Below are positions 39,366 through 46,666 of a stretch of 64,000 nt of DNA, in pieces. A model generated the notes under the pieces. That model saw nothing but the letters and a program-made list of their open reading frames with translations, did not search any database and was not told where the DNA came from. The DNA is from Cellvibrionales bacterium (lineage in GTDB: Bacteria > Pseudomonadota > Gammaproteobacteria > Pseudomonadales > JAHEIH01): NCBI GenBank assembly GCA_024639455.1, contig JAHEIH010000001.1, positions 124,001 to 188,000 of the forward strand. Direction: 5' to 3'. A program made the translations under genes and the position numbers. Positions within the stretch are counted from its first letter, which is position 1. The number at the start of each line of letters is the position of its first letter.

Positions 39366-40355
39366 TTAAAAAACCTCGTTTACCAATGGCTTATTGGCCA
39401 CGTATGTATCGATGTTACTGCGGGTAGTTTGCGCAATATTGTGCAGGGCTTCATGGGTTAAAAAGGCTTGGTGCCCAGTGATGAGCACATTGGGAAAGGT
39501 GGTCAGTCGCATCAGTATGTCATCGGTAACCACTGTATTAGATTGATCCTCAAAAAATACCGTGGCTTCTTCTTCGTAAACATCAATACCTAGCGCAGCA
39601 AGTTGTCCTCGTTTTAAGGCACTGATGACGGCTTGCGTGTCGATCAGTCCACCACGACTTGTGTTAATTAACACCGCACTAGCTTTACAAAGTGCGAGAG
39701 TGTCGGCATTGATGAGATGCTTGGTGGCGGGCGTTAATGGGCAATGTAGGCTAATAATATCCGCATGAGTTAGCAAGTGCTCTAGTGACACATAGTCAAC
39801 CCCAAGCTCACGGCAATGGGGGTTTGGGTGTGGATCAAAGGCCAGGACATGGCAGCCAAAGCCAGCCATGATTTGGCAAAATACGCTGCCAATTTCGCCG
39901 GTCCCAATCACACCCACGATCTTGTTGTGTAGATCAAAGCCTACTAACCCCTCTATAGAAAAGTTGCTGTCGCGCACACGATTGTAAGCTTTGTGGATAT
40001 GACGATTAAGTGAGAGTAACAGGGCGCATGCATGCTCAGCCACTGCGTAGGGTGAATAGGCGGGCACGCGTACCACTTTAATGCCGAGTTGATGTGCCGT
40101 GGGTAAATCAACGTTGTTATACCCCGCGCAGCGAAGGGCTATTAAGCGTGTGCCTCCTGCTGCTAATAGAGATAAGGTATGGGCATCTAGAATGTCGTTT
40201 ACAAAGGCGCAGACAATGTCGCACCCCTTGGCCAAAGCGGCGTGGCTCGTGTTTAAGTGCACATCGAAAAAGTGCAGTTGGTAGGGGCTGTTGGTAAAAG
40301 CTTGCTGAAGACTTTCTTGTTCATAATGGCGACGACTAAAAATCGCAATATTCAA
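39366..40355 (-). CDS. ldhA: D-lactate dehydrogenase (2-hydroxyacid dehydrogenase)
   Basis: A 329-residue NAD-dependent D-2-hydroxyacid dehydrogenase, same length as E. coli LdhA. NAD motif VGVIGTGEIGSVFCQI, substrate Arg in LINTSRGGLID, Glu in VYEEEATVFFEDQS and catalytic His in VLITGHQAFLTHEAL are present. The LALRCAGYNNVDL and YSPYAVAEHACALLL blocks match LdhA. It reduces pyruvate to D-lactate during fermentation. Convergent with the TonB receptor gene; alone in its unit. An ATG start with GAGTAG upstream fits. Confidence 0.93.
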   Translation of the reverse strand: MNIAIFSRRHYEQESLQQAFTNSPYQLHFFDVHLNTSHAALAKGCDIVCAFVNDILDAHTLSLLAAGGTRLIALRCAGYNNVDLPTAHQLGIKVVRVPAYSPYAVAEHACALLLSLNRHIHKAYNRVRDSNFSIEGLVGFDLHNKIVGVIGTGEIGSVFCQIMAGFGCHVLAFDPHPNPHCRELGVDYVSLEHLLTHADIISLHCPLTPATKHLINADTLALCKASAVLINTSRGGLIDTQAVISALKRGQLAALGIDVYEEEATVFFEDQSNTVVTDDILMRLTTFPNVLITGHQAFLTHEALHNIAQTTRSNIDTYVANKPLVNEVF

Positions 40356-40462
40356 ATTCTACTCCTTATTGCTGGGCATGAGCGGGTTGTCTATTTAATA
40401 TAGGGGTAACTGATTTAAATAGTGTTATACATACGTAGTCAGAATTTTCCTAGGAGTGTTAT

Positions 40463-41461
40463 ATGTCAGATTCGTTTAATGCCATGGTGGTTGACGACGT
40501 CGATGGTAAAGCCCGCGCCAGTATCAAAAGCCTTACGTTAGCTGATTTACCCGACCATGACGTGTTAGTTGAGGTGGCCTTCTCCAGTCTCAACTACAAA
40601 GATGGGCTCGTGGTGAAAGGCAATCGCAACAAAGTGGCGCGTAAGTTGCCGATGGTAGGGGGGATCGATCTGGCGGGTACAGTAGTGGAATCATCAGATC
40701 CTAACTGGACACCTGGCGACAAAGTCATCTGCAATGGCTTTGGTATGTCTGAGGGCCATTGGGGTGGTTACTCACAGTTCCAGCGCGTGCGCGGTAATAC
40801 ATTGTTAGCGCTACCCGAAGCCTTCACTATGGAGCAAGCCATGGCGATTGGCACCGCTGGTTACACGGCAGCATTGTGTGTTGAGGCGCTAGAAAATTGG
40901 GGGGCTATCCAACACAGTGATTTGCCGGTACTTGTCACCGGTGCCGCAGGTGGTGTTGGCTCGGTGGCTATTTCGTTGCTATCGGCGCGCGGGTACAAAG
41001 TGGCCGCGGCCACCGGCCGGCCTGAGCAAGCAGAATACTTACATGCGCTAGGCGCCACTGAGATTGTGTCTCGTCAAGAATTGGCAGAGGCGGGTGGTCC
41101 GTTGCAGAAAGAGCGCTGGAGCGGTGTGGTTGACTCTGTAGGCAGCACAACGCTGGTAAATGCCATGGCTCAAACTGTCTATGGCGGTGCGGTGGCTGCG
41201 TGTGGCTTGGCGGGCGGTATGGACATGAATGCCACAGTATTGCCCCATATCCTGCGTGGTGTGGCGTTGCTTGGTATCGACTCTGTCATGGCGCCGATGA
41301 GTAAGCGCATTCCCGCCTGGGAGCGTCTGGCGCGCGATTTGGATCAGGCTAAGTTGGCTGAGGTTACTTCGTTGTATGGTATGAGCGATTTGTTTGACTT
41401 GGCTGAGCAGATTTTGGTGGGCCAGGTTCGTGGCCGTGTGGTTATCGACGTCAATAAATAG
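40463..41461 (+). CDS. acuI: acrylyl-CoA reductase (AcuI/YhdH family)
   Basis: A 332-residue zinc-free medium-chain reductase. DVLVEVAFSSLNYKDGLVVKGN, GGIDLAGTVVES, GHWGGYSQF and the NADPH loop VTGAAGGVGSVAISLL are typical of YhdH/AcuI, which reduces toxic acrylyl-CoA to propionyl-CoA. In marine bacteria acuI protects against acrylate from DMSP breakdown, but no DMSP lyase gene is seen in this window. TAGGAG precedes the ATG. It probably connects with the propionate ligase at 22988 by pathway, not by operon. An 8-bp hairpin (41514-41532) lies downstream without a T tract. Confidence 0.92.
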   Translation: MSDSFNAMVVDDVDGKARASIKSLTLADLPDHDVLVEVAFSSLNYKDGLVVKGNRNKVARKLPMVGGIDLAGTVVESSDPNWTPGDKVICNGFGMSEGHWGGYSQFQRVRGNTLLALPEAFTMEQAMAIGTAGYTAALCVEALENWGAIQHSDLPVLVTGAAGGVGSVAISLLSARGYKVAAATGRPEQAEYLHALGATEIVSRQELAEAGGPLQKERWSGVVDSVGSTTLVNAMAQTVYGGAVAACGLAGGMDMNATVLPHILRGVALLGIDSVMAPMSKRIPAWERLARDLDQAKLAEVTSLYGMSDLFDLAEQILVGQVRGRVVIDVNK

Positions 41462-41550
41462 CCCATTAGTACCTTGCTCGTTCCTCAGTGGGACTTCTAT
41501 AGCCTTTGTGGGACCTTGATCGAAGATCAAGGGAAGGATGATTGCCCTTC

Positions 41551-42104
41551 GGCAACACTACGACGGGCCGCCGTGAATACTTCCATGTAGGCTAAACGGC
41601 AGCATTCATGCTGCCGATTTCCGTATTAAGTGTTTGCCTATGGGGCTTGATACATAGTGCCAGCGTGGAGATTTCCTAGTGCTGCGCACAATCTTCCAAA
41701 GATACATTTAGCTTTTCATCTCGCTAACGATTAGCGTGGTAAAGTGATATCCCCACGGCAACACGTCGACGGAATGCCGTGGATACTTCCATGTAGGCTA
41801 AACGGCAGCATCCATGCTGCCGATTTCCGTCTTAAGTGTTTGCCTTTGGGTATGATAGATAGTGCTAACTTGAAGATACCCTAGTGCTGCGCACAATCTC
41901 CACAGATTCATTTAGCGTTTCATATCGCTAATGATTAGCGTGGTAAAGTGATATCCCCACGGCAACACGTCGACGGAACGCCGTGAATACTTCCATGTAG
42001 GCTAAACGGCAGCATCCATGCTGCCGATTTCCGTCTTATGTGTTTGCCTTTGGGGCTTGATAAATAGTGCCAGCTAAAAGATTTCCTTGTGCTGCGGACA
42101 CGTT
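41551..42104. repeat. tandem repeat, two full copies of about 205 bp plus a partial third
   Basis: Copies begin at 41551, 41757 and 41961 with GGCAACAC; spacing is 206 and 204 bases, and the third copy fades after about 145 bases. Copies are close to 90 percent alike by eye. Each unit holds hairpins: CCACGGCA with TGCCGTGG, a perfect CGGCAGCA with TGCTGCCG (41597-41616 in copy 1), and CGCTAA with TTAGCG. No protein is readable through the units. The repeat fills the 660-base gap between the convergent acuI and protease genes; apart from it the gap has a hairpin at 41514-41532. Confidence 0.92.
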
Positions 42105-42124
42105 TCCTCATTTGCCGGTAACTT

Positions 42125-43129
42125 CTAGTTACAGGTGGTCACAATGCCTTCGGTTTGACTGCTTGGCGCTGCTTTAATCTGTTCGAAAAGACAAGACGCG
42201 TCGTTGTTATCTAAACGAGGTCCTCCCATATATGAAAATCTTCCTCTAGCGGGGCCATAACTATTCACTGAGATGATTGGGCCAGTTCCTAAGTTATGTT
42301 CTTGTGATTGACTCCACGGGCCACCGGACGCTCCGCCTGAGAGACCACAGTTTGATAAAAGATATCCATCATAGTTACTTCCAGCAACGGGTTCTCCGCA
42401 ATACATGAAATGTGGGTCGTCACTATATGAGTATCCCAGTGCGCGTGTGTAATCCTCTAAAACGGCAAAATCGAAAGACACTTTCATTGGTGCGATGATG
42501 GAGTCCATGGAGACATTTCGACCTTCATTTTTAAATGAACTGTATTGTGTGATTTCTGTATTAGTACCCAATGCATAAAAGCCATAGTCAGAACTGATAT
42601 TGTTGGGAAAAACATCGGCATCCCATCCGGTGCTCACCACACCAAAGTCTGCTATCCAGCAGCCTTTTGGATCATTTGCGCAATCAACGTCTGTTCCACT
42701 GCCAGTGGTTGCTGTTTGGTTGGGTATAAAAATAGCAACTTCGGCAAAGGCATCGTTGGCATCATCGTAAACACAATGAGCAGCAGTTAAAATAATACTC
42801 CTATCGCTAACTGTTTCTCCGTCATCAATAAGTGTTCCAGAGCAAACATAACCTTGACCATCCATGACAAAGAATATTCTTCCAGCAGCTTCTTGAACAA
42901 TACCTCCAGAGCCCCATTCCGAATTTACAATATTTGTGAACCCAGAGCCTCCAGTATTTCCACCGCCATTCCCGTCGCTGGGCTTCCCGCCGCCTTTACC
43001 ACCTTTTGCCCTAGGTTCCGGTGTTGCCGGGACATTATGGCCATAGGGTTTCAAAACGCCTCCTTTACCTTTTAAGTATGCAAGTCCTCGGTGATCTAGA
43101 ACGAAATCCCGTGGCTGTGCCGCTGCCAT
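42125..43129 (-). CDS. secreted trypsin-like serine protease (frame broken at its signal peptide)
   Basis: The open frame encodes 334 residues of a chymotrypsin-fold protease: H118 in ILTAAHC, D181 in SSDYGFYAL, S268 in CGLSGGASGGPW, so the triad is complete. A Gly/Lys/Pro-rich linker (about 38-62) precedes the catalytic domain. From ATG 43129 it would lack a signal peptide, although such proteases with many Cys are normally exported. An ideal signal peptide is encoded just upstream (43158-43256) in another frame; removing one copy of a 13-bp duplication (43162-43187) joins both frames into one protein from 43256. As read here, the gene is probably off. Confidence 0.85.
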   Translation of the reverse strand: MAAAQPRDFVLDHRGLAYLKGKGGVLKPYGHNVPATPEPRAKGGKGGGKPSDGNGGGNTGGSGFTNIVNSEWGSGGIVQEAAGRIFFVMDGQGYVCSGTLIDDGETVSDRSIILTAAHCVYDDANDAFAEVAIFIPNQTATTGSGTDVDCANDPKGCWIADFGVVSTGWDADVFPNNISSDYGFYALGTNTEITQYSSFKNEGRNVSMDSIIAPMKVSFDFAVLEDYTRALGYSYSDDPHFMYCGEPVAGSNYDGYLLSNCGLSGGASGGPWSQSQEHNLGTGPIISVNSYGPARGRFSYMGGPRLDNNDASCLFEQIKAAPSSQTEGIVTTCN

Positions 43130-43157
43130 GCGTTCGGCGGTCCAATATTTAGAGACT

Positions 43158-43256
43158 TCAAGGGCGCGTTCGTTGGGCGCGTTCGTTGGGGGCGGCGTGA
43201 AGTGTAAGTGAAGTGCTTAGTGAGGCGAGCAATAACAGAGTATGGGACGTTTTCAT
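43158..43256 (-). pseudogene. detached signal-peptide segment of the serine protease
   Basis: A 32-codon frame from ATG 43256 begins MKTSHTLLLLASLSTSLTLHAAPNERA, a classic Sec signal peptide with an AXA-type site (LHAA), then ends at TGA 43158-43160 after crossing the 13-bp duplication. With one copy of the duplication removed it continues as NERALEVSKYWTAERMAAAQ into the protease frame. Confidence 0.8.
43162..43187. repeat. 13-bp tandem duplication
   Basis: GGGCGCGTTCGTT occurs twice without a gap (43162-43174 and 43175-43187). As 13 is not a multiple of 3, it moves the frame of the protease gene by one base. Confidence 0.97.
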
Positions 43257-43264
43257 GACATCAG

Positions 43265-43303
43265 CCTGTATCTACATATAGTTTATTTAAGTGTAGATAC
43301 AGG
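43265..43303 (-). promoter_or_regulatory. 12-bp perfect inverted repeat in the protease leader
   Basis: CCTGTATCTACA (43265-43276) is perfectly inverted at 43292-43303, with a 15-base AT-rich loop. On the minus strand the 3' arm ends in ACAGG, 8 bases before the intact ATG at 43256, so in RNA the hairpin would hide the ribosome binding site; as DNA it could be an operator. Confidence 0.65.
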
Positions 43304-43374
43304 GACGGCCTTTGGTCGGCTAAGTACAGTTTATTTTATTCTGAAAACGAGAGTTCTTAGATTTAATTCGACTT

Positions 43375-44307
43375 TTAATCGAACTGTAGGTCATCTTTCC
43401 AGGGGGATTCGGCACCTGCATGTTGCACTGTCACCGCCGCCGTTGCGGCACCATAGCGAAGGGCTTGGCTGGTATCTTCTTTACACAATTTGCCAATGCT
43501 ACCTTTGGTGAGTAACCCTTGTTCTTGTAAATACGCCATAACGCCAGCATTGAAGGTGTCGCCTGCACCGACGGTGTCTACCACTTCAACGCGTTTGGCG
43601 CTCACACTACAGACGTCGCCATTAGACAAAATACCCATGGCTCCGTCACCGCCTTTAGTGAGTATTCTCAAGGCAGTATCGGCGCGCCCTACGCGCTGGA
43701 ACTTGGCCGTGAGATTGCCTGGGGAGGGGTCGAACCATTCAAGATCTTCATCTGACATCTTGATGATATCGGCGATCTCTAAAAAGGCGTCCATTCGTTG
43801 CCGGTAGTCTTTTGGGTCAGTAATGAAATCTGGGCGGATATTAGGGTCAAACACAATGACTCTTTTGTCCGCTTCACGTTGTGCAAGACTGAGGTAGGTG
43901 TCAGCGGCGGGGTTATTGATGAGGCTAATACCACCAAAGTAAAGCGCGCATATGTTGTCGTCAAAGTCAGGCAGGTCGCTGGAAGAGAGCATACGTCCAG
44001 CGCTATTGTCATCATAAAAGGTGTAGTTGGCGTGGCCATTGACCAAGTTGACGAAAGCGAGGGTGGTCAGCCGGTCACTGCGAGCAATATACGACGTATC
44101 CACGCGGCTTTCGTGCAGCTTGTGGATCAAATGCTGGCCAAACGCGTCGTTGGATATGCCAGAGAATAGTGCGCTAGTACAGCCAAGACGGCCAAGGGCA
44201 AGAGCTGTGTTATAGATAGCGCCGCCCTCGACCGGTCGCAGCATGTCTTTGCCTTTGTAGCGCTGGGGGATCATATCGATCAGTGCTTCGCCACAACAAA
44301 CAATCAT
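43375..44307 (-). CDS. PfkB-family carbohydrate kinase (fructokinase-like)
   Basis: A 310-residue ribokinase/PfkB-fold sugar kinase. MIVCCGEALIDMIPQ, the substrate motif GGAIYNTALALGRLG and the anion-hole signature VDTVGAGDTFNAGVMAYL are intact. This matches fructokinases (ATP to fructose 6-phosphate), though the sugar is not certain. The start at 44307 is preferred to GTG 44313 because AGGA (44316-44319) is 8 bases before that ATG. It is last in an operon with the nitrilase-family gene (9 bases upstream), a response regulator and a VanZ-like gene. Confidence 0.88.
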   Translation of the reverse strand: MIVCCGEALIDMIPQRYKGKDMLRPVEGGAIYNTALALGRLGCTSALFSGISNDAFGQHLIHKLHESRVDTSYIARSDRLTTLAFVNLVNGHANYTFYDDNSAGRMLSSSDLPDFDDNICALYFGGISLINNPAADTYLSLAQREADKRVIVFDPNIRPDFITDPKDYRQRMDAFLEIADIIKMSDEDLEWFDPSPGNLTAKFQRVGRADTALRILTKGGDGAMGILSNGDVCSVSAKRVEVVDTVGAGDTFNAGVMAYLQEQGLLTKGSIGKLCKEDTSQALRYGAATAAVTVQHAGAESPWKDDLQFD

Positions 44308-44316
44308 AGTCACGTC

Positions 44317-45093
44317 CTAGTCGAATGTAATTTCAAACGTATCGGCATCAAGGTGGACCGGAAAGCGTTCCCGACAGTCTTGCAAAGCCGTTAGATCCAA
44401 CGTCGCACTATAGGTTCCCGCGACATCGCCGGCATCCATCAGAATGTCTCCTTCAGGCGACACTACCAGCGAGTCACCAGTGTACACTTGCCCCTTGGGA
44501 TCTGGCCCGGTTCTATTGACGCCAATCACGTAGGCCTGATTTTCTATCGCGCGCGCTTGCAGTAGGGTGCGCCAAGCATGGCGGCGGGTGCCTGGCCAGT
44601 TCGCCACAAAAATTTGTAGGTCATAGTCGCCGCGATTACGACACCACACAGGAAACCGCAGGTCGTAACACACTTGGGGATTGATACGCCAACCGCGGTA
44701 GTTAACAAGCAGCCTGTCACGGCCACTGATATAACGCCGGTGTTCGCCAGCCATCCTAAACAAGTGGCGTTTATCGTAGTAGGTGTGGCTGCCATCTGGC
44801 TCGCACCACACCAAACGGTTGCCCACGCTATCGCCAATATCCACGCCATAGCTGCCACATATAGCACTTTGGCGTTGGGCAGCTATATCCATCATCCAGC
44901 GGAACGTCTCCCCGTCAGGGGCTTCAGAGTAGTGCTTTGGGTCGCTGCCAAAGCCGGCGGTGAACATTTCGGGGAGTACAATTAAATCGCAGTCGGGGAC
45001 GTCGGCCAATTGTTTGGCCAGTCGTTGGCGATTTTCTTCAGGTGCCTGCCACACTGGGTCCGTTTGCAGCAGGGTCACACGGAGCTGGCTCAT
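44317..45093 (-). CDS. nitrilase-superfamily omega-amidase (YafV-like)
   Basis: A 258-residue carbon-nitrogen hydrolase with the full Glu-Lys-Cys triad: E42 (IVLPEMFTAGF), K108 (YYDKRHLF) and C142 (NPQVCYDLRFPVW). The sequence LFRMAGEHRRYISG is typical of YafV/Nit2, which removes ammonia from 2-oxoglutaramate or 2-oxosuccinamate, a salvage step after glutamine transamination. Length equals that of YafV. The start is 2 bases after the response regulator stop, so they are translated together. No signal peptide; cytoplasmic. Confidence 0.9.
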   Translation of the reverse strand: MSQLRVTLLQTDPVWQAPEENRQRLAKQLADVPDCDLIVLPEMFTAGFGSDPKHYSEAPDGETFRWMMDIAAQRQSAICGSYGVDIGDSVGNRLVWCEPDGSHTYYDKRHLFRMAGEHRRYISGRDRLLVNYRGWRINPQVCYDLRFPVWCRNRGDYDLQIFVANWPGTRRHAWRTLLQARAIENQAYVIGVNRTGPDPKGQVYTGDSLVVSPEGDILMDAGDVAGTYSATLDLTALQDCRERFPVHLDADTFEITFD

Positions 45094-45095
45094 GG

Positions 45096-45719
45096 TTACT
45101 CTGGAAATACCGTCTTGCGAATATTGTCTGCGCTAATTTCTTGAATGTTGGTCAATTCTTCAACTTTACTGGCGCTGTTTTGAATGACGTCTTTGATCAA
45201 CACTTTTACATCATTAGGAAATTGATCAATCTGGTTGGCGGTTAATTCGAACAGCATCATCTGATTCAAAAAGTTGTTCAGGATGTGCTGCGTAGACTGC
45301 GCCATAGCACGATAAATTTCATATTTTTCATGATCCAGCAAGGACTTTTGCGCGGCGAATACGGTCAACTGATTGAGCACCCGTGCTTTGAGTTGTATCG
45401 GCATTAATGGTTTGCGTATGAAGTCTGACGCCTCGTGTTTGAAGGCATCCCTTTCACGTTCTTCGTCCATGTTGGATGTGATGAATATCACAGGTATTTG
45501 AGGCGATGGGTAAAGTTGGCGGATGTTGTCTAAAACCTCAAAGCCATCCATGTCCTCTAAGCCAATGTCCAACAGCATTAAATCAGGGGGATCGCGTTCC
45601 GCAATCACGAGTGCTTCGCCGCCCGTACGGGTGAGAATCACACGGTGGTCACTCGAGAGTATCTCTTGTAGCGCGGCAAGAATGATCGTGTCGTCGTCAA
45701 CGCAAAGTATGGTGGCCAT
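45096..45719 (-). CDS. response regulator with unusual C-terminal helical domain
   Basis: A 207-residue protein. The receiver is complete: D8/D9, D51 (LMLLDIGL), T81 (VIFITS), K103 (IRKPLMP). The remaining 85 residues carry no DNA-binding or GGDEF domain but are helical and contain STQHILNNFLNQM (142-154), like the HxxxNN pattern of the HisKA_2/LytS-type phospho-acceptor helix, with H145 as possible acceptor. No ATPase domain follows. It may pass phosphate within one protein or serve as a dimer adaptor (inference). It lies in an operon between VanZ-like and nitrilase-family genes; no partner kinase is adjacent. Confidence 0.83.
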   Translation of the reverse strand: MATILCVDDDTIILAALQEILSSDHRVILTRTGGEALVIAERDPPDLMLLDIGLEDMDGFEVLDNIRQLYPSPQIPVIFITSNMDEERERDAFKHEASDFIRKPLMPIQLKARVLNQLTVFAAQKSLLDHEKYEIYRAMAQSTQHILNNFLNQMMLFELTANQIDQFPNDVKVLIKDVIQNSASKVEELTNIQEISADNIRKTVFPE

Positions 45720-45746
45720 AGTATTTGTTTCTCATAGCGCCATTGT

Positions 45747-46145
45747 TTAACGCCAGCTTTTTGGCAAGCGTTGCATAATAAAAGGTCCAATTGCTATACC
45801 AACCAGCATCCCCACCAAAACACCAAGAGTATTGGCGCCAACGTCGGCCCATTCGGCGTAGCGGTTGCTAAAGGGCTGGAGTAATTCAATCAAACCACTG
45901 TATAGAACTATAGCAGGCGCAAGCCATATAGCAAGGTGTCTGCGAGACACGGCGACGGGGAAAATCGCCGCACAATAAGCTATGAAATGGTGCAATTTGT
46001 CGCTGCCATGAATATTAGGCAATTCTTCCACAGGAGATAGCGAGAGCACAGTAATAACAGCGATTAACATGGCGCTGAGTACAATGGCGCCGCGATCGAC
46101 TGGGCGCTGCCATGCGCCGAGCAGGCTATTGAGTATCCTTTTCAA
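45747..46145 (-). CDS. VanZ-like membrane protein
   Basis: A 132-residue protein with four predicted membrane segments. LSPVEELPNIHGSDKLHHFIAYCAAIFPVA and SNRYAEWADVGANTLGVLVGMLVG match the VanZ-like family, named after a teicoplanin resistance protein but of unknown role in most bacteria. The conserved D-K-xxH motif (GSDKLHHF) and the E-W/ADV-G-N motif are present. It follows the Zur gene by 34 bases on the same strand and leads into the response regulator after 27 bases. Confidence 0.85.
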   Translation of the reverse strand: MKRILNSLLGAWQRPVDRGAIVLSAMLIAVITVLSLSPVEELPNIHGSDKLHHFIAYCAAIFPVAVSRRHLAIWLAPAIVLYSGLIELLQPFSNRYAEWADVGANTLGVLVGMLVGIAIGPFIMQRLPKSWR

Positions 46146-46179
46146 AAATCATCCTAAATATTTAATAAAGTACGCAAGG

Positions 46180-46656
46180 TTAAGAGGCCGCTGATTGGCA
46201 ATCTTGGCAACGACAATGTAGTTCAATTTGCGGGCTAGTCAATACAAAATGGTTAGCGTTTGCCTGACGACTGAAGTCGGCAATCATATCAGGGTCCACG
46301 CTGATCTCTACCACTTTATGGCAGCTGTCACACACCAGAAATTGAGGCACATCGTGGCCGTGATCGCAGCAAATGTGTGAGCAGGCGATATAGCGATTTG
46401 ATAAATGTAGTTTGTGAACCAGATTTTCGCCGCTCAAAATATCAAGTATGCGATACACGGTAGTGGGTTGCAGAGTTTCTCCATACTCCAACTTCATTAC
46501 CTCAATTAGGTCGTAGGCCGATTGCGCATGGTCAGTTTTCAGCAGCCCCGTCAGTAATTTACTTCGTTTCGGGGTTAGCTTGATGCCGTTCTTTTGGCAC
46601 ATGTCAGCCGCTTGTGCCAGGGTTTTGTCTAACCTGTGGTATTCGAGTTGCCCCAT
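46180..46656 (-). CDS. zur: Fur-family zinc uptake regulator (Zur-like)
   Basis: A 158-residue Fur-family repressor: winged helix (LTPKRSKLLTGLLK, TTVYRILDILSGENLVHKLH) and metal region with CDSC plus a C-terminal CRCQDC, the four structural-zinc cysteines. The order of genes and the His/Glu-rich receptor just upstream point to Zur rather than Fur. The start at 46656 has AAGGGGC in front and gives the typical length; a longer frame to 46719 would overlap the receptor stop. It follows the receptor by 10 bases, so receptor and regulator form one self-regulated unit, with a likely operator at 49065-49081. Confidence 0.85.
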   Translation of the reverse strand: MGQLEYHRLDKTLAQAADMCQKNGIKLTPKRSKLLTGLLKTDHAQSAYDLIEVMKLEYGETLQPTTVYRILDILSGENLVHKLHLSNRYIACSHICCDHGHDVPQFLVCDSCHKVVEISVDPDMIADFSRQANANHFVLTSPQIELHCRCQDCQSAAS

Positions 46657-46666
46657 GCTTTGCCCC

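Noticed and set aside
41514-41532. Terminator of acuI
   Set aside because: CCTTGATC-GAA-GATCAAGG is a good 8-bp hairpin, but no T tract follows, so it is not called as a rho-independent terminator.
41551-42104. CRISPR array or integron attC cassettes in the tandem repeat region
   Set aside because: Units are about 205 bp with near-identical content throughout, not short repeats with unique spacers. No GTTRRRY-type core pairs, cas genes or integrase gene are present.
43341-43374. Terminator of the pfkB-like gene
   Set aside because: Only a 5-bp TTCGA/TCGAA stem overlapping the stop codon, without a T run.
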